A stretch of DNA of 64,000 nt from JALZAI01 sp038212215 (lineage in GTDB: Bacteria; Actinomycetota; Actinomycetes; Mycobacteriales; Jatrophihabitantaceae), in contig JBBQUT010000001.1 in assembly GCA_038212215.1 (NCBI GenBank), positions 62,001-126,000 on the forward strand, written 5' to 3'. The translations under genes and the position numbers were made by a program. Positions 50,319 through 59,257 of this stretch are shown piece after piece. The notes beneath the pieces are model-generated. The model saw only the letters and a list, made by a program, of their open reading frames with translations. It searched no databases and was not told the origin of the DNA. Position 1 is the stretch's first letter, and each line of letters opens with the position of its first letter.

Positions 50319-51907
50319 CGACATCCGCTCGCGGAAAGGGATTCGTCGGGCAGTCCGCGAGGTCGTCGCTGACTGCCCTGCTCGCGATGCTGTCCGGTCT
50401 GCTGCTGGACGTTGTGCTGGCGGCCCGGTTCGGCGCCGGCCGTGACACCGACGCGTTCTTCGCCGCGTCGCGTATCCCGATCGGCATCACCGCGCTGCTC
50501 ATGACCATCGCGGTGCAGGCGTGGGTGCCGCTGTTCACCCGCGATCGGCGCGACGGCGGAACTGCCAGCCTCACCCAGTTCGCGTCGCGCATGCTGACCG
50601 GTGTAGTCGGTGCCGGCGCGCTGGTGTGGTTGCTCGCGACGGTGTTCGCGCACCCGCTGATGTCGGCCACCGCACCCGGACTGAGTTCCGCGCAGCTGGA
50701 TCTCGCCGCCTCGATGGTGCCGCAGATGTTCCTGCTCGTCCCGCTCGTCGCCGCCGCCGAAGCCGTGCGCGCCGCGTTGAACGCGTCCTACTCGTTCGTG
50801 CTGCCCGCCGCGATGAATGTTTTCATGAACACCCTTGCGGCCGGGCTGATCCTGCTCGGCAACGGCCACGACATCCGCCAGGTCGCCCGTGCCTACGTCG
50901 CGGGTGCGGTGTTCCAGCTGATCGTGATCATGGCGGTGGCGTGGACGCACGGGCTTCGGCTCAGGCTCGGCCGTCAGGTGTGGGATCCGCGGGTTCGGCG
51001 GGCATTCGGGCTCAGCGGCCGTCCGACCGTGTCGTCGGTGCTCAATCTGGCCAACCGCACGGCAGAGCAGGCGATCGCGTCGTTTCTGCCCACCGGATCG
51101 ATCACGATCCTGTCGTACGGGCAGCGGCTGATCTCCGCGTTGGGTGGCGGGACGTTCTTCCGGCCGATCACGGTCGCGCTCATCCCGCGCCTGTCCGACG
51201 CCGAGCACGCCGGCGATCCGCGCGCGAGCGTCGCGCTGATCTACCGGGCGATCAAGCTGATCCTCGCGGTGTCGCTGCCGCTGACCGTGTTCACGATCGC
51301 ACTCGCCAATCCCGTGATTGGGATCGTGTTCCACCGGGGCAACTTCAGCCCCGCCGCCACGCATCTGCTCGCGCTCACGCTGGCCATCTACGGTGCCAGC
51401 CTGATCGGATCCGGGCTGCAGCGCGTGCTGCTCGCACCGTTCTACGCCCGCTTGGACACCAGGACCCCGCTGCGCAACACCTTCTACGGAGTCCTGGTCG
51501 ATCTTGCGCTGCTCTACCCGTGTATCGCGATCTTCGGTACGCACAGCGCCAACGGGGTACTCGGTGTGGCGGTCGCGTATTCGATCGACCAATACTTCAT
51601 CGTCGCGCACGCGTGGTTCCGGTTGCGTTCCACGCTGGGGCTGCGGGCGAGTGCCGTCAGCGGCTTCGCCGCCCGCGCGTTGCTCGCCTCGCTCGCCTGC
51701 TACGCCGTCATGGCGGTCCTCGTGTTCACTGTGCACCCGGCGTCCCAGGGGTCGCAAATTGGCCAGCTCTTGCTCACCGCCGCCATCGCGATCGCTGGCT
51801 CCGTGATCCTGACGCTGGCAGCAGCCGTGCTCGGCGGCCCCGATCTGCGAGGGCAACTGCAGCGCCGGCTGCGGCGTCGGGAAAGCCGCCGCAGACCGCT
51901 CAGCTGA
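50315..51907 (+). CDS. MurJ/MviN-type lipid flippase (Wzx role)
   Basis: MOP-superfamily transporter of 530 residues with about 14 hydrophobic helices. MurJ-like features include ARFGAGRDTDAFFAASRIP and FHRGNFSPAATHLLALTLA. A cell wall MurJ is usually encoded elsewhere, so this copy inside a glycan cluster probably moves an exopolysaccharide intermediate. GTG overlaps the sulfotransferase stop, and the 3' end overlaps the converging epimerase gene by 8 bases. Confidence 0.78.
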   Translation: MTTSARGKGFVGQSARSSLTALLAMLSGLLLDVVLAARFGAGRDTDAFFAASRIPIGITALLMTIAVQAWVPLFTRDRRDGGTASLTQFASRMLTGVVGAGALVWLLATVFAHPLMSATAPGLSSAQLDLAASMVPQMFLLVPLVAAAEAVRAALNASYSFVLPAAMNVFMNTLAAGLILLGNGHDIRQVARAYVAGAVFQLIVIMAVAWTHGLRLRLGRQVWDPRVRRAFGLSGRPTVSSVLNLANRTAEQAIASFLPTGSITILSYGQRLISALGGGTFFRPITVALIPRLSDAEHAGDPRASVALIYRAIKLILAVSLPLTVFTIALANPVIGIVFHRGNFSPAATHLLALTLAIYGASLIGSGLQRVLLAPFYARLDTRTPLRNTFYGVLVDLALLYPCIAIFGTHSANGVLGVAVAYSIDQYFIVAHAWFRLRSTLGLRASAVSGFAARALLASLACYAVMAVLVFTVHPASQGSQIGQLLLTAAIAIAGSVILTLAAAVLGGPDLRGQLQRRLRRRESRRRPLS

Positions 51908-52859
51908 CTTCGGAAACTGGGCGTCCCATGCTCTGCCACACCCACTGCGCGTGCAGCCCCTCGCGAATCCCGACCGTGGGTTCCCAACCGAGCAGCTGCC
52001 GAGCCCGATCGATCGTGCCGCCGGTGACCCGCACATCGCCGGGCTGTTCAGGCAACCGGTCGATCTCGAGCGGCCGGCCGACCGTCCGGCCGAGTAGGTC
52101 GATCAGCTCGTTGACGGTGATCGAGCCGCCGCCGGCGACGTTCACCACGGTGCCAGGCGCGATATCCGCCTCGGCAGCAGCCAGGTTGGCGGCAATGATG
52201 TCGCCGACGTAGGTGAAATCGCGGACCTGCTCGCCGTCACCGAAGATCGGCAGCGGGTTCCCGCGCATCGCGGCGGCGAAGAACCGGTTCATTCCCATAT
52301 CCGGACGTTGCCGTGGCCCGTACACCGTGAAGTATCGCAACGACACGGTTGGGACGCCCCAGTTGGCCGCGTACAGACTGCACAGGTGCTCGGCGGCGAG
52401 CTTGGTGACGCCGTAAGGACTGTGCGGCTGGGGCAGCGCGGTCTCGCTTGTCGGATAGGTCGCGGCGTTGCCGTAAACCGACGACGACGAGGCGTTGACG
52501 AATCTGCGCAGCCCGGCCGCCTTCGCAGCTTCCAGCAGCCGCTGCGTCGCGAGGATGTTGCGCCCCACGTAGTCGGGGAAGCCGGCCGACCACGAGAGCC
52601 GGACGCCCGGCTGCCCTGCCTGGTGGAAGACGACATCCGCGCCGTCGAGAAGCTCTGCCAGGTCGGCGGTCTGCAGATCGGCGTTGACGAACCGGAATCC
52701 GCTTTGCGGCAGGAGCGGGTCGAGGGCGCGTTGCTTGAGCCGCACGTCGTAGTAGTCGGTCAGGGAGTCGATGCCGACGACGGTGTGGCCAGCTTGCAGC
52801 GCGGCGTCGGCGAGTTGGCTACCGATGAAGCCGGCCGCGCCGGTGACAACTGTTCGCAT
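51900..52859 (-). CDS. NAD-dependent UDP-sugar epimerase (UDP-glucuronate/glucose 4-epimerase type)
   Basis: Short-chain dehydrogenase/epimerase of 319 residues. NAD loop GAAGFIGSQLAD (8-19), active-site S125-S127 region (NASSSSVYG) and Y149-x3-K153 (YGVTK). The N-terminal DYYDVRLK motif is typical of UDP-glucuronate 4-epimerases, so a UDP-uronic acid product is likely; UDP-glucose is the alternative. ATG has no strong ribosome-binding site. Confidence 0.82.
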   Translation of the reverse strand: MRTVVTGAAGFIGSQLADAALQAGHTVVGIDSLTDYYDVRLKQRALDPLLPQSGFRFVNADLQTADLAELLDGADVVFHQAGQPGVRLSWSAGFPDYVGRNILATQRLLEAAKAAGLRRFVNASSSSVYGNAATYPTSETALPQPHSPYGVTKLAAEHLCSLYAANWGVPTVSLRYFTVYGPRQRPDMGMNRFFAAAMRGNPLPIFGDGEQVRDFTYVGDIIAANLAAAEADIAPGTVVNVAGGGSITVNELIDLLGRTVGRPLEIDRLPEQPGDVRVTGGTIDRARQLLGWEPTVGIREGLHAQWVWQSMGRPVSEVS

Positions 52860-52885
52860 GGACTTTCCCGGTGTTCGGTGGGCGG

Positions 52886-53941
52886 TCAGGTCGGGTTGTG
52901 GTGCTGGATTGCGAGTTCGAAGACGCGCCGGTGGGCCACTGCGACGTCGTCGAACGAGGGTGCCACGTTCGGCTTAGGTGGTGGGTCGTCGAGCCCGGCC
53001 ACGATCGCCTTGGCCAGCGCGGCCGGGTCCTGCGGGGCGACGAGTCGAGCGCCGTCGCCGACGGCTTCGCGCATGCCCGCGACGTCGGTGGCGACCACCG
53101 GCACCGCGCAAGCCATCGCTTCGAGCACTGCGTTCGGCAAACCCTCGTAGCGCGAGGGCATCACGAACAGGTCGAGCCCGCGCAGGAACCCGGCGACGGC
53201 ACCCGGGCCGTCGAGCGCTCCCGGCAGCGTGACCGGCAACCCCGCTGCCTGGCGCTCGAGATCCGCGCGCAACTCGCCCTCGCCGACGATGACAAGTTCG
53301 ACCGCCCGTTCGGCGAGCACGCGTGGCAGCGCATCGATCAGGATGTCGAAGCCCTTCTGCTCGACGAGCCGGCCGAGCGCACCGATTCGAACCGGGTCCT
53401 TCCGCGGAGCGGGTGTATCTGCTGGATGGAACACGGCCGTGTCCACGCCGTTGCGTACGACATGCACCCGTTCGGGTGGTGCGCCATGTACCCGGACGAT
53501 GAAGTCACACACGTCCTGGGAGTTGCCGATCCACTCGTCGGTCACCGCGGCTAGGCCGCGATCGAGCAGCCGCCGCGGCCGGGCGCGGAAGTCCTCGACG
53601 CGGCGCTCGGACATCACGACTGCGGGCCGGTGTGGGCCGAGCAGCGACGCGCGGCCGAAGGCGCTCGCGCCCCATAGTGAGGTATGCACCACGTCGTAGC
53701 GGCCGGAGCGGGTATGCCCCCGCAGCGAGCGCAGCCGGTCCAGATGCAATCGGCTGGTTGCGTCCAGTTCGATGACTTCGATTCCGGCGTCCGCCACCTG
53801 CCGAGCCAGCGGAAAGTCCGGATAGAGCACGCACAACGTTGGTTGCCAATGACCTGAACGTGCGGCGCGCAACATGCCGACCAGTTGCAACTCCGTGCCG
53901 GACGGAGCCATGCGGCTCATCACGTGCAATACGGAGATCAT
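52886..53941 (-). CDS. Glycosyltransferase, GT4 family
   Basis: Predicted GT-B glycosyltransferase, 351 residues from ATG 53941, where the first strand begins (ISVLHVMSRMAPSGTELQLV); the frame is open for 88 codons further, but without similarity. The donor domain starts at RIGALGRLVEQKGFDILIDA. The motif SRYEGLPNAVLEAMACAVPV provides the E-x7-E pair. It lies 26 bases from the epimerase gene and is likely co-transcribed with it. Confidence 0.82.
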   Translation of the reverse strand: MISVLHVMSRMAPSGTELQLVGMLRAARSGHWQPTLCVLYPDFPLARQVADAGIEVIELDATSRLHLDRLRSLRGHTRSGRYDVVHTSLWGASAFGRASLLGPHRPAVVMSERRVEDFRARPRRLLDRGLAAVTDEWIGNSQDVCDFIVRVHGAPPERVHVVRNGVDTAVFHPADTPAPRKDPVRIGALGRLVEQKGFDILIDALPRVLAERAVELVIVGEGELRADLERQAAGLPVTLPGALDGPGAVAGFLRGLDLFVMPSRYEGLPNAVLEAMACAVPVVATDVAGMREAVGDGARLVAPQDPAALAKAIVAGLDDPPPKPNVAPSFDDVAVAHRRVFELAIQHHNPT

Positions 53942-54132
53942 TTGCGGAGCGTAACCGAGCGACCAGCCGGTACCTAATGCCCGCATTCGGGTGAAATGCG
54001 AACACCGACATGAACATGTGGTGGCATCGCGCTTGTGATGGCCTGCAACGGCCGATATTTCACGTATTGGAAATGCAGCCACTGTCCGGGCATGGTAAGA
54101 ATACCGAGCAGCCGGTCGGGGGGGTGGTTTGA

Positions 54133-55620
54133 ATGGTTGTGGACGCGGGATTATTCGGACACTATTCGCCGAGGTTGGCGAGCCGTAAATCCCCTGTGCC
54201 GCCATCCGCTGCGATCGCGGCCCTCGTTGTCGTTCTCGCCGGTGCGGCCGCCGCTACGGCCGTCATGTTCGTCCGCGGGGCGCCGACGGTCCAGGTGATA
54301 TCGCCCATCGCCCTGCTGGCCGGAATCGCCTTTGTCGCCCTCAGTTGCTACCGGTTCGAGTGGTTCGTGCTGGGTGTGCTGGCGATCCGCACACTCGCTG
54401 ACGTGACCAAGGCACGGCCGAGCGGGAACCAGATTGCCTCTGTCGTCTCGACGGCACCCAGTTCGGTGTCGTCAGGCCCCGCCGCGTCCGCCCTCGCAGT
54501 GCTGTTCATTGTGATCTCGACCGTGTGGTTGTTCGCGAACCGCCGTGATCCCTCGATCCGTCGGATCACTATTGCCGATGCCGCGTTCGCCTTCTTCGTG
54601 ACCTCGTGCCTGTTGAGCGTGCTCACCGCGGCAAGCCGCACGGCCGCGGTGACGGAGGCAATGCGCATCGTGGCCGCCGTGCTCATGTTCGTCGTGCTGC
54701 AGCGACTACTGACCAGCATGCAACGAATCCGCCGGACGCTCATTGCTTGCGCCGCGGCATTCGTCGCGCCGGTCGCACTGGCCGGCCTGCAGGTACTCGG
54801 CACCGGTGGGCAATTCCAGACCAACGGAATCAGCCGGGTTGTCGGTAGCTTTCTGCACCCGAATACATTCGGGCTCTTCCTGGCGATGTTCATCCTGATG
54901 GCGGTGGCGTTGTTCCGCCATTGCCCGCCCCGCACTCAGTGGGCGCTCGCCGGTGCAATTGCGATAAACGTCGGCCTGCTCGCGCTCACCTATTCACGTG
55001 GCGCCTGGCTTGCGTTGTTCGTCGGGCTGGTGCTCATCGCCGCCGTGCAGAGCCGCCAGATCTTCTTGTGGATGATCGGCGTGGCGGTGTGTGCCGCCAT
55101 TGCGGTGCCGTCGGTGGTGACCCGGCTGTCGACTGTGACGTCGGCCAACGCGACTTCGGGATCCACCGACTCGCTGTTCTGGCGGTTCAAGTACTGGGCC
55201 GAGATCTGGCAGCTCAACCACAACAATCCGGTGACCGGTATCGGATTGCATGGCACGAAGTTCCTCACCGATCAGAGCAAGGCGCCGCACAATGATTTCC
55301 TGCGCGCGTATGTCGAAACGGGGCTCCTCGGCCTGCTGGCCTATGTCGTCGTCATCATCAGTCTGGTTGCCATCGCGCGCCGCGCGTTGCGGGTGACGTC
55401 CGACGGCTTGAGCCGGGGCGTTGCCGTCGGTTTCGCCGGCGTGCTGGCGGCCTATCTGGTGGACAGCTTCGGCGACAATCTGATGTCGGAAGTCGTCGTC
55501 CTTTGGTATTTCTACGCGGCGGCCGCGTGCGCGCTCGCGGTGTCGCGGTTGGCCCTGCGCCCGCAGGAATCCGCTTCGGCCGGTTGGTCGGGCGAGGCAC
55601 CGACGGCGGCTCTGGTATGA
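54133..55620 (+). CDS. O-antigen ligase / Wzy-like polymerase
   Basis: Membrane protein of 495 residues with about 12 hydrophobic helices. The Wzy_C region is visible: LTYSRGAWLALFVGLVLI, then NPVTGIGLHGTKFL and the HNDFLRAYVETGLLGLLAY motif. It joins or polymerises glycan repeats outside the membrane. ATG follows a GGGGGG run. Its stop overlaps the glycosyltransferase start (ATGA), suggesting they work on the same polymer. Confidence 0.83.
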   Translation: MVVDAGLFGHYSPRLASRKSPVPPSAAIAALVVVLAGAAAATAVMFVRGAPTVQVISPIALLAGIAFVALSCYRFEWFVLGVLAIRTLADVTKARPSGNQIASVVSTAPSSVSSGPAASALAVLFIVISTVWLFANRRDPSIRRITIADAAFAFFVTSCLLSVLTAASRTAAVTEAMRIVAAVLMFVVLQRLLTSMQRIRRTLIACAAAFVAPVALAGLQVLGTGGQFQTNGISRVVGSFLHPNTFGLFLAMFILMAVALFRHCPPRTQWALAGAIAINVGLLALTYSRGAWLALFVGLVLIAAVQSRQIFLWMIGVAVCAAIAVPSVVTRLSTVTSANATSGSTDSLFWRFKYWAEIWQLNHNNPVTGIGLHGTKFLTDQSKAPHNDFLRAYVETGLLGLLAYVVVIISLVAIARRALRVTSDGLSRGVAVGFAGVLAAYLVDSFGDNLMSEVVVLWYFYAAAACALAVSRLALRPQESASAGWSGEAPTAALV

Positions 55621-56825
55621 CGGCGATGCAGCGGCGGCTCAAGATCGCGATGATCGGTCAACGCGGGGTACCCGCAAGCTACGGAGGCATCGAGCGCCAC
55701 GTCGAAGAATTGGGCGCAAGGCTCGTTGACATGGGGCATGAGGTCGTCGTCTATTGCCGCCCGACTTACTCCTCCTCGCAGCTCGAGACCTATCGGGGCA
55801 TGACATTGCGGCACGTGCGTACGCCGCACAGCAAGCACCTGGAGGCGATCGTGCACAGCGCGGGTGCCGCAGCGTGTGCGATCCGTGATCGCTGCGACGT
55901 GATCCACTTCCATGCAATGGGGCCAGGACTCGTCGCCCCCCTACCGCGGCTGCTGTCGCGTGCCAAGGTCGTCCAGACCGTGCACGGACTCGACCAGGAT
56001 CGCGAGAAATGGGGGCGCGTCGCGTCCTCGGTGCTGCAAGTTGGCGAGTGGACGAGCGCCCACGTACCGGACGCGACGATCGTGGTGTCGCGCGCGCTGC
56101 GTGAGCACTACCGCACGAGATACGGGATGTCGACGCCCTACATCTGCAACGGTGTCGCGCCGTACCAGCCCGACGAATCCGCGGGCAAGGCAGTGGATGA
56201 ATTAGGTCTTACCGGCGCACGCTATTTGTTGTTCGTCGGGCGGCTGGTTCCCGAGAAGGCGCCGGACCTGCTCATCAAGGCGTTCCGCCGCATCGTCGGC
56301 GACGATCTGCGGCTCGTGCTCGCCGGTGGATCATGTTTCACCGACGGGTACGAGGGCGAGCTGCGCGAGCTCGCGGCCACCGATCCACGCGTGCTCATGC
56401 TCGGGAATGTCGACCCGGTCCCGTTGCAGGATCTCTACGCACATGCCAGCGCCTTCGTGCTCGCGTCCAACGTAGAGGGCATGCCATTGACCCTGCTCGA
56501 AGCCGCGTCGCACGGCCTACCGGTACTCGTCAGCGACATCGCGCCGCACCGGGAGATGGTGGGCACTTCGAGCCCGGGTCGGCGGCTGTTCGAGCGCGGC
56601 AATGAAGACGCTCTGGTCTCGACATTGACGGCCATGCTCGATGATCTGGGCACCGAGCGTGCCGGCGCACGAGCCGCCCGCGCTAGGGTACTGGAAACCT
56701 TCAGCTGGGACCGGGCGGCGTGCGAACTCGAGGAGCTCTACCTGTCGCTGATAACCGGCGCTATACCGCGTGGCGATGCCGCGGAGATGTCGGCGCGACA
56801 GCCGCTGCTGGACCGGTCGCGCTGA
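55617..56825 (+). CDS. Glycosyltransferase, GT4 family
   Basis: Predicted glycosyltransferase of 402 residues from the ATG overlapping the previous stop. IGQRGVPASYGGIERHVEEL is a strong GT4 acceptor-domain opening, seen in rhamnosyl- and mannosyltransferases. FVGRLVPEKAPDLLIKAFR marks the donor domain and SNVEGMPLTLLEAASHGLPV gives the E-x7-E pair. The 3' end overlaps the converging glycosidase-like gene by 65 bases, which would be odd for an essential 3' end of either gene. Confidence 0.85.
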   Translation: MTAMQRRLKIAMIGQRGVPASYGGIERHVEELGARLVDMGHEVVVYCRPTYSSSQLETYRGMTLRHVRTPHSKHLEAIVHSAGAAACAIRDRCDVIHFHAMGPGLVAPLPRLLSRAKVVQTVHGLDQDREKWGRVASSVLQVGEWTSAHVPDATIVVSRALREHYRTRYGMSTPYICNGVAPYQPDESAGKAVDELGLTGARYLLFVGRLVPEKAPDLLIKAFRRIVGDDLRLVLAGGSCFTDGYEGELRELAATDPRVLMLGNVDPVPLQDLYAHASAFVLASNVEGMPLTLLEAASHGLPVLVSDIAPHREMVGTSSPGRRLFERGNEDALVSTLTAMLDDLGTERAGARAARARVLETFSWDRAACELEELYLSLITGAIPRGDAAEMSARQPLLDRSR

Positions 56826-57888
56826 GCGACTGCGCAGCCGTCTGCAGCATCGCGTACGACCAATACTGGTAGCCGGTGGGCAGTTCGACGGAGTCGGCCC
56901 CCATCTGGCTCGCTGCGTCCAGCACCTCCTGCGCGTCGCCGAGCCGGCTGCAGGCCGCGGTCTGGAACACGAGCGTCCCGCCGCGAGCGACCATCGCGGC
57001 ATAGAGCTGGTCGAAGTTCGCAGCGGCTAGCTTGTCACTGGACAATGAATTGTTCTGCAGGCCGCAGCGGGGCCCGAGTTCGGTTCGGCACAGGTCCATC
57101 ATCGAGAGGGGGAAATCGAGGTCGCGGCCGTGGGGATCGGTGACGGTGGGCCACGGGGCCAGGTCGAGATCGGACGTGGTGCGCTGCCAGACGTTGTGAG
57201 CCGCGATGGCGAGTGGGATGCAGGCCTGGTCTGCTGCCACTGTGTACCCGGCGGCGAGCAGGTTGTCGCGATTGGCAGTTACCCCGACCTGCCGCACGAA
57301 CGGCTCGTCGAAGATCGTGGTGCATCCCGAGATGGTGAGCTCGCGCAGCTCCGGAACGTCGTCGTACTTCGCGGCGAGCTCCGATTGCAGGGTGGCGTAC
57401 GCGGCCTCGAACGCGGGCGTCCAGAATCGGCCGATCGTCCCGCCCTCGAGCGTGGAGTCGTCCTGGTTGTTGAGGTAGGGGATCGGTGCGCCGCCTAGGG
57501 ACTTGGCCCACGTGGGAGCGCCGATGCCGGCGAATACTCGCAGCTTGAGCACCATGCCGAGCGCGGCGAAGTCGGGCTTGCGCACCCGGGTGATCGCTCG
57601 GTCGATGGCGTTGTCGGCAGCGATCGGGCCGCCAGCGCTCGGCTGGAGGTTGGCCCAATTCACCTTCACGACGTAGGCGTGCACCAGTGGCAACATGGCA
57701 CGCGGCGGAACGCCCTGCCGATCGATGAGGCCGTGGATGATCGGCTTTACGCCGCTGCCGTCGGTCGCGGCAGCCGAGGACGCGACGCCCAGGACGACGG
57801 AAGCGACGAGTGCGCTGATGCAAAGTGGGGTGGCGATTAGGCGCGACCAGCGGGAAATGGCTCGGAGCGGAGCTGAGGCGGCACGCAT
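56761..57888 (-). CDS. Secreted glycoside-hydrolase-like protein, paralogue B
   Basis: Paralogue of the protein at 47253, also 375 residues, but with a signal-peptide-like N-terminus (to about residue 42, SSAAA) rather than an anchor plus linker. It keeps the same landmarks: KPIIHGLIDRQG, IAADNAIDRAITRVRKPDF, GAPTWAKSLGG, SGCTTIFDEPFVRQVG, RCGLQNNSLSSDKLA and SVELPTGYQYW, with the same candidate Glu residues. ATG has GGAAG 8 bases upstream. The 65-base overlap with the glycosyltransferase gene involves its C-terminal, less conserved tail (PTSPRHRHAV). Confidence 0.65.
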   Translation of the reverse strand: MRAASAPLRAISRWSRLIATPLCISALVASVVLGVASSAAATDGSGVKPIIHGLIDRQGVPPRAMLPLVHAYVVKVNWANLQPSAGGPIAADNAIDRAITRVRKPDFAALGMVLKLRVFAGIGAPTWAKSLGGAPIPYLNNQDDSTLEGGTIGRFWTPAFEAAYATLQSELAAKYDDVPELRELTISGCTTIFDEPFVRQVGVTANRDNLLAAGYTVAADQACIPLAIAAHNVWQRTTSDLDLAPWPTVTDPHGRDLDFPLSMMDLCRTELGPRCGLQNNSLSSDKLAAANFDQLYAAMVARGGTLVFQTAACSRLGDAQEVLDAASQMGADSVELPTGYQYWSYAMLQTAAQSLSATGPAAAVAPTSPRHRHAV

Positions 57889-58050
57889 AGCAGGCTTCCA
57901 GACTTCGGCGCGATCTCGCCGCGCGTTGGCCCCCGCTTAACACTTACTTTACACCCCGGACTGTACCCACAATCTGGTTAACATGTGACGTCGGACGCCC
58001 AAGCCGGGCGCCCGAGCGAGTCTCAGCGAGCGCTGGTGGCGCCGGAGAGT

Positions 58051-59133
58051 TCAGCCGACCTCTTGCGGTTGCCCGGGGTAGGCACTGGTGGCGGGCTTGG
58101 TCGGGTTCTCAGTGCCGGCGGACTCGCCCAACGTCCCGGACGCCTTGTCGGCGGTGGCCTTGTCAGCGGCGCGCTTGTCAGCGGCCGCGTGCGCGGCGCG
58201 TGTCCGACCGCGGTTGGCCAGGACTACGCCGAGCAGCAGTACCAGCGCCAGCCCCAGCACGAGGCCGATCCCCGCCGCGATCAACACCGCCTTCAGGATG
58301 GCCGAACGCGCTGTCTCGGTCGTCACCGTGGCTGCGCCGATCAGTGGCTTCGCCTGGGTCGCGGCCAGTTGTTCGGACCCCGAGACAACCCGCGCCTGCG
58401 CGGTCTGGCCGGCAAGCTCGGCCTGCGTGAGAGCGCGCGACAGCCTGTTGTACTTGGCAATCTGCGGCGTCAGCTTGGCGAGTTGCTTGCTTGCGAGCGC
58501 GATGGCGTCGTCGAAGTTCGAGGTGAAGCGACCCTGCGCGATGGCTTGCTGCTTACTGACGTTGAGCTGCGTGAGCGAGGACTGCGCGGCCTGGTAGAGG
58601 ACGTTCGGGTCGACCTGGCCGAAGCCGGCGGTGAACGAGTCGAGAGCTTTCTGCGCGGCGTCGACCCGCTTCTGCGCACCGCTCTGAGCTTGCTGTGCCG
58701 AAGTGAGCAGCGTCGTCGAGGCTTGGATCGCGGGACGCTCGAGCAACGCAGCGGTCGCTCTCGTTGCTGCGATTGCCACCGTCTTGGACTTGGTCGCGTC
58801 CGGTGAGACGTAGGACACCTGGATGAAGCTGGAATTACCGAGCTCGCTGGCGCTGAGCCCGGACGACAGGTCGGCAGTCGGGGTGTGCGTCCGCCGAGAA
58901 ACTTCCGCGAGCACTGCCGCGGACGTGAGGCCTACGGAGAAATTCTCGACGTACTGACCATTAGCACCGGACGTGGCGGATTGATCAGACGGAACGGTGA
59001 TGTCGACGGATGCGGTGTACGCGGCCTTGGTATTTCGGACCGCGAGAAAAGCACCGCCGGCTGCCAACAGCGCAACGAGCGCCACGACCCACCATCGGCG
59101 GGCCATCTGGCCTACAGGCGTGCTCGTTGCCAT
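58051..59133 (-). CDS. Polysaccharide chain-length determinant (Wzz-like)
   Basis: Membrane protein of 360 residues shaped like a Wzz/polysaccharide co-polymerase: N-terminal helix (WWVVALVALLAAGGAFLAV), a large extracytoplasmic alpha-helical part with coiled-coil-like Ala/Gln repeats (QQAQSGAQKRVDAAQKAL), and a C-terminal helix (AVLIAAGIGLVLGLALVLLL). The cytoplasmic tail has an unusual Ala-Asp-Lys repeat (ADKRAADKATADKASG). ATG 59133 follows GGGGAGG. No tyrosine-kinase gene is near. It would set polymer length for the neighbouring Wzy system. Confidence 0.72.
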   Translation of the reverse strand: MATSTPVGQMARRWWVVALVALLAAGGAFLAVRNTKAAYTASVDITVPSDQSATSGANGQYVENFSVGLTSAAVLAEVSRRTHTPTADLSSGLSASELGNSSFIQVSYVSPDATKSKTVAIAATRATAALLERPAIQASTTLLTSAQQAQSGAQKRVDAAQKALDSFTAGFGQVDPNVLYQAAQSSLTQLNVSKQQAIAQGRFTSNFDDAIALASKQLAKLTPQIAKYNRLSRALTQAELAGQTAQARVVSGSEQLAATQAKPLIGAATVTTETARSAILKAVLIAAGIGLVLGLALVLLLGVVLANRGRTRAAHAAADKRAADKATADKASGTLGESAGTENPTKPATSAYPGQPQEVG

Positions 59134-59257
59134 CAACTTGCCTCCCCAGGAGCTGGCGATGCCGTCAGCATCCCTGCGCTGAGATTAGTCTAGAGACCTG
59201 TCTTACGCCTCTTGAGCGCGTCTTGCCGACCTATCAGCCAGCCTTGGAGGACCCCCG

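Noticed and set aside
50216..52036. 606-codon minus-strand frame across the flippase gene
   Set aside because: Antisense shadow of hydrophobic helices; no known domain.
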